Part shown: piece by piece, positions 12,801 to 18,800 of the stretch
Layout: each line of letters begins with the position of its first letter
How positions within the stretch are numbered: position 1 is the stretch's first letter
Assembly: GCA_002481545.1 (NCBI GenBank)
Contig: DLEF01000046.1
Location: forward strand, 1-30,027
Source of the DNA: Cyanobacteria bacterium UBA7753
GTDB taxonomy: Bacteria > Cyanobacteriota > Vampirovibrionia > Gastranaerophilales > Gastranaerophilaceae
Direction of reading: 5' to 3'
Length of the DNA: 30,027 bases
Position numbers and translations under genes: made by a program
The notes under the pieces: generated by a model
Database searches by the model: none
Seen by the model: the letters and a program-made list of their open reading frames with translations, nothing else
What the model was told of the DNA's origin: nothing

Positions 12801-15800
12801 ATATAAGGCGCCACCTTGTTCCGTGGCTGTATTATTGCTAAAACTTGTTCTTCCTGTATCCAAATTTAAAGTATCGGCATATATAGCACCACCTATTGTG
12901 CCTGATGTATTTTGACTGAATGTGCCTGCCGATACAGTTGCGGAACTACCTTTATCAGCATATATAGCACCGCCTTCTCCCGTCGCAGAGTTACTTGTAA
13001 ACGAGACATTATTTAAACCGAGAGAATTTGTACTGTAAATTGCACCACCTTTATTCCCTGCGGTATTACCAGTAAAGCCTCCGGATGATAAAGAAAGAGA
13101 ACCTGCACTGTAAATAGCCCCGCCTGATTGTGTTGCAGTATTTGTATTGAATACAGCATTGTAACCTGTCACGCCTGCGGTACTGTATATTGCACCGCCT
13201 GAATTTGCAGTGTTATTCGCTAATCTGACATAGTTCATTGTTAAAGAGCCACCTGTAGAATAGACCAAAGCCCCGTTATTCAAATTTGCATCCGCAGCTG
13301 TACTTCTGCCTGCTGTTGTTGCATTCTGTATCCATACTCTTTCCAAGGATAAACTTGTTCCGTTTTGTAATATAAACCCTGAGTACTGATTCATATAATC
13401 TATTAACGGATAAAGAGAATTTTGCATTGTCCCAATTACTCTGTGAGTTGTATTTGGAACTGTATATCCGGTATCTCTTTGAACTCTATATGTATTATTT
13501 ACGCCCGGAAGTCTGAATGTTTTAGCATCATTTGTTTTAAATATATTCCAATCGTGGAGCAAATCGACACCTTCCTGATAACTCAAGTTAATTGAATCAC
13601 GATATGTATTGGTTGTTGCTATTCTGTAAACATAACCGTTAGTAGCCTTTCCGACATAATAATCATAAGTTACATCAGGTAAAACAACAGCGATATTTCC
13701 GTTCAAGTCTTTACCCGCAACTAAGTATATAGAATTATTACCACCGGTTATAACCTTATAGATATTGTCTTCAATATTTTTAGAAGAACCTATCATTTTG
13801 ATTGAATTAATAACAAATACGCCCGAAGATTGTGAAGAGTCAACATTAAAGGTATCAATGGTTTTATTATCTTGATTTAAGTCTAATTGGAATACAAAAT
13901 TGTTATCCTTTTGCGCATTTGCCGTAGGTTGATATGCAGCGATATTATAAGCTGTAATTGCATTATCCTGCAAGTTTGCGATACCACTGTTAGGTTTAAA
14001 CACAGAGGTTGTATTTACGGTATTGGTTTTTCCGTTTTTAAAAGTATCTTTCCCGAAAGTAAACTCAACATTGTTTAGCGAAACAATAGCATTATCTGTT
14101 TCTCCCATCAAATAAACTCTGCCCGGAGTACTGTCTGTCCCTCTAAAGTTTACATTATACGTATATGCACCGCCGATACCGTCTTGAATATTGTACCCGC
14201 CATTTTCAGACATATTAAAGTTTAAGGTTCGGTTAGTTCCGTTAACATATATGGCTTGATAATTCTTTGAATCAGCATTTGTTGATGATGCAACATAGTT
14301 ACCTATAAATTCTATAGTTTTGTTACGAGCATTAAACAGTAAATCTGAAATAGTATATATTGCACCACCCAACGCAGAACCGGAACTTATTGCATAGTTC
14401 CCGATAAAAGAAGATGATATCGTAAGCACTTGATTATTTGAACCGGTTGGCTGCACAGATAACGCACCGCCTCGAGCCAATGTTGCACCTTGAACATAGT
14501 TTCCTTCAAAAGTTCCTGAAACGGAAGATAAACTGCCTAATATCGATAAAGCACCACCTGTTGCAGCTCTATTTGTACTTATAGCATAGTTATTTTTAAA
14601 GTCAGATGAAATCTCGGAAACAGAACCTAAGTTTTGGATTGCACCACCCATTGCATCACCGTATGACTGAGCATAGTTATTTTCGAAATATGTCGAGATT
14701 GCGGACATTGTCGCACCTGTTGCATTATAGATTGCGCCACCCTGAGATGTAGCTGATATACTCGAAGATATTGCATAGTTCCCGATAAAGTAATATTTTG
14801 AATCATCAGTCGATGCAACAGATGATATTATTTTTGAGTTATAAATTGCACCGCCATATGCATTACCTGATTGAGCAACAGCCTTGTTCTGTGTAAACAT
14901 TGAATTATTTATATTGAAAGTATTCGCATTTTCGCTATATAAAGCACCACCCATAGCGTTTCCGCCGGAACCGGATGCACTTGCAAAGTTTGAAGTAAAG
15001 TTACTCGTTAATGAGCTCAAATTGCTTGCCAAATATAATGCACCACCTGATGCCGAACCGTTTGAGTTTACTGCTCTGTTTGAAGTAAAGTCAGATTTTA
15101 TGGAACTTAATGTTCCTGATGTGTAAACAGCACCGCCCTGCGCTACTATGTTGTCACCATCAGGAGTATTTCCGGATGTACTTATAATGTTTGAATCAAA
15201 GTTTGCCTGCAGTGCACCGCTTATTGTTCCTGCATTATAGATTGCACCACCGAACACGGATTGAGCGACACTGTCAACCCTGTTAGAACTAAATGTTGCA
15301 TTCTTTAGAGATTTTACACTCCCTAATGCTCCTATTGAAAGAACACCGCCTCTAACTGTTCCGTTTCCGAGAGTACTAACAGTGTTTCCTGAATATGTGC
15401 CCGATATTGAATTTATTGTACTGCTGTTATATAAAACACCGCCATATACGGTATAAACAGCTTTAGAATCTTCACCTAAAGAGTTTAGTGTAACTTTGTT
15501 ATTTGTAAAATCAGATGTTAAATCTGCAAATGTCGCAGCATTATAAAATATACCGCCGGTTATGTCTGAAGATGGCGTCGTTGTTAAAGCATTGCTTTCA
15601 AAATTAACTTTATCAAGGACTAAATTCCCTCTGTTTTGGAATACGGCACCAAACGTGTCAGAATTTGCATTCTTAAAAGTTACGTTTGAAATATTAACTT
15701 TTGCATTTTGATCTAAAATAAACCCTGAATATTTATTATCATAATCAACAACAGCTCCGTTTTCAGGTTCCCCTATTAAATAGAAAGTTTTGTAGTTACC

Positions 15801-18800
15801 TTCGGTATCGGTATAAACAGCGGTTTTACCCGTTGAAGAAATAGCCTTATAAACTCCGTCATTAGAAGAGGTAATATACATATACCTGTCTACGAGTACA
15901 CTGTCTTTAAGGTCAGGGACAGCACTCTGCTGCGGAGTAAACGTATTTATAGTACTCAAAATATCATCATTTAAAACTCTTCCGAATACCAAGGAATGCC
16001 CGTCATCAGAAACTTTAACACCGGTACTGCCAAGAAAATCATCAGATGTTATTTTAAATACCCCGTCTTGGAAGTATGAGTTATACAAATTCATACCGTT
16101 TACTAAATTAGCGGCAAGGTCAGGATCTAATTCTATTGAAACATTAGGGCTGTAAGTATTGATAATATTATAAACAATTTCATTATCTGTTATATCGGAA
16201 GCCTTTACTCCGATAATATCTTTGATTATAAATTTTAATCCGTTAGAGCCTGTGACATGAATTACATCAGATTTACGGTTTGACTCATCGGTTGAATATA
16301 ACAAATCTAATATCAAATTGGCAGGACTCGATGTATTATCAGACAATGAATTAAAGTCATATGTCGTATAAACAGAATCTAACGAGGAGTCATAATTCTT
16401 TTCGGACAAGTTTAAAGTAACGCCGGTTCCTATTGTTACATTAGCGTTGTTTAATTGGTTAAATAAATTGAGAGTTCCGCCTCCTGTATTAGATATAATA
16501 TCTAAAGAATATTTCTGGTCTGTACCGTTAACAGGATCAAACAATGTCCATGATCCGCCGTTATCTACTTCAAATGTTAATTTCGGAGTTCTGTTTTGTT
16601 TATCAGGACTCATATAAATAGCATTATAAGATTTGGTGCCGTTATTCATAACATAGTTGCCGGACATAATATAATTTGCGTTATCGGCAAGCATTCTTAA
16701 ATCTGCGGTTGAATAGATTGCACCGCCGGTATTAAGAGCAATAGAATCTATATAGTTACCGATAAACGACGCAGAAATATAACCAATCGAGCCTGTGTTA
16801 TATATTGCACCACCGTAGCCGTTACCCGCATTTGAACCGCTATAGTTGTTTCTAAATTCAGCATTTGAAATATAATTGATAGTACCTGTGTTATAAATAG
16901 CACCGCCTGATGTAGATTCACTCAAGGAATAAGCTCTGTTTGAATCAAATACGGAATCAGTAATCACCAAATTGCCGGTGTTATAAATTACGGCACCATG
17001 AGTTGCAACGTTACCCGTAAATGCGGAGTTTGTTATATTTGTAGTACCCGCATTGTTAACAACCCCACCGTTAGTTGCAGATAAAGCGTTTTTAACAGTA
17101 ACGGTAGATATATTTAAGTTTGAAGATATCGGAGCGACAAAACCTGAATATTTATTTCCGTAGTCAATGATTGATTTATCCATACTTGTGCCGACAACAT
17201 TCATAGAACCGGAAGTCGATGTTGTCCCTGTGTTTGCGGAAACGGTATATGTAGCCTCACTCATATTAAAATATCTGTCAGCAACAGGCTCAGAACCTGA
17301 CGGAGTATAGGTGTTAATTGCTCTCAATAAATCATCTGCCGCTGCAGATAAGATTACGGTATTGCCCGCATCATTTATGCTTAATCCGTATTTTCCGACA
17401 AAATCATAACTGCTGTCACTACTATATGTTACATTATAACGAGTATTTGCACTGTCATAATAATCAGCAATTGAAACAGTAACGGTTTTATCCGTAGGAA
17501 GTTTTAATTTAACCGAACTTCCCGTATTATCAAGGATTTGCTTTTCTACCGGATTTTTTGCTAAATCGATTATATTTGTAACTACAGATAAATCAAAATC
17601 AGAAAGCGATGTAAGAGTAATAGTTCCTGTTGAGCCTGCATTTACAGTAAATGTATCAGCATTAAAGGCTCCGTTTTTATACTCAAAATCAGTCAAATAT
17701 TTGACGTTTTCTGAAGAGGTCAAAGTACCTAAGTTATAATTGATGTTTAAACCGTCTTTGGAAGATATTGTACCTGTTTGTGCGTTTAAAGACGACGTTT
17801 CAAAATTAGCTCTGTCAGCACCGTTTCTGCCAAGGACAAGTGTGGCATTATTCAAAGTTACATTTGCATTATTTACGGCATTGTATAATTTTACGGAGCC
17901 TGAACCGTCTCCCGTTATAGCGACATTATACCCATCTGAACTGCCCGAAATCTTATCATAGAAGTTTATGGATGCGGAATTTGTAGGAACGAGATTTAAG
18001 GTTGAACCATTATCCATATAAACAGCAACATAATCAGCGTTTGAGGTTGAACCTGTATAATTGTTTCCGAAGGTAGAATTTTTACTGCTGTTATCGGAGG
18101 ATATTGATACCGTTCCAGCTCCATAGATAGCTCCGCCATTTGTGGTTGCGGAGTTGTTGTTGAATGACGTATTTTTGAGAACTAAATTTCCTACGGAATA
18201 TATAGCTCCGCCTTCCGAGCCTTTGTTTGAAGTAAATGTTGAATCAGAAATATTCAAGGTTCCGTTATTATAAATCACTCCGCCAAGAGCCGCAGAGTTA
18301 GAATTAAATATTACATCGGATATATTAACAACCCCTGAATTTCTAATGACACTGCCGTTTCCTGTAGTTTTTGCATTTTGGATAGTCAAATCGGACAAGT
18401 TTAGAGAAGCTGTTTCGGGAACAACAAAGCCTGAATAAGAACTTCCGTAATTTATAATAGAGCTTGAAGAGTTTGTTCCGACTACATTCATTTTACCGAC
18501 AGAAGAAGTTTTACCGGTATTAGCAGTAACGGCGTAGGTATTTGCGCCTAAAGTAAAATATCTGTCAGCCGTGTTGTTCGGAGAATACGTGTTTAATTCC
18601 ATCAAGGTATCTGACAAATCGGCAAAGATAACAACAGCATTACCTGCATCATTAATTCTCAATCCGTATGTACCGAGAAAGTCATAGTCACTTGAACCGT
18701 TATATTTTACGGTATAACGAGAGCCTGTGTAATAATTTTCAGGGGTTACGGATGCCGTTTTATCAGACGGCAATTGTAATTTGACCGTGCTGCCCGTATT

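Noticed and set aside
3494..14818. Short minus-strand reading frames within the giant gene in other frames
   Set aside because: They are out of frame with the repeat-coding frame and arise from the same repeats.
79..17961. Many short plus-strand reading frames (60-209 codons) across the left 18 kb
   Set aside because: They lie antisense to the giant gene, have low-complexity Val/Leu/Ser or Tyr/Ile-rich products, and no ribosome sites. The repeated AT/GC pattern of the repeats keeps the opposite strand open.
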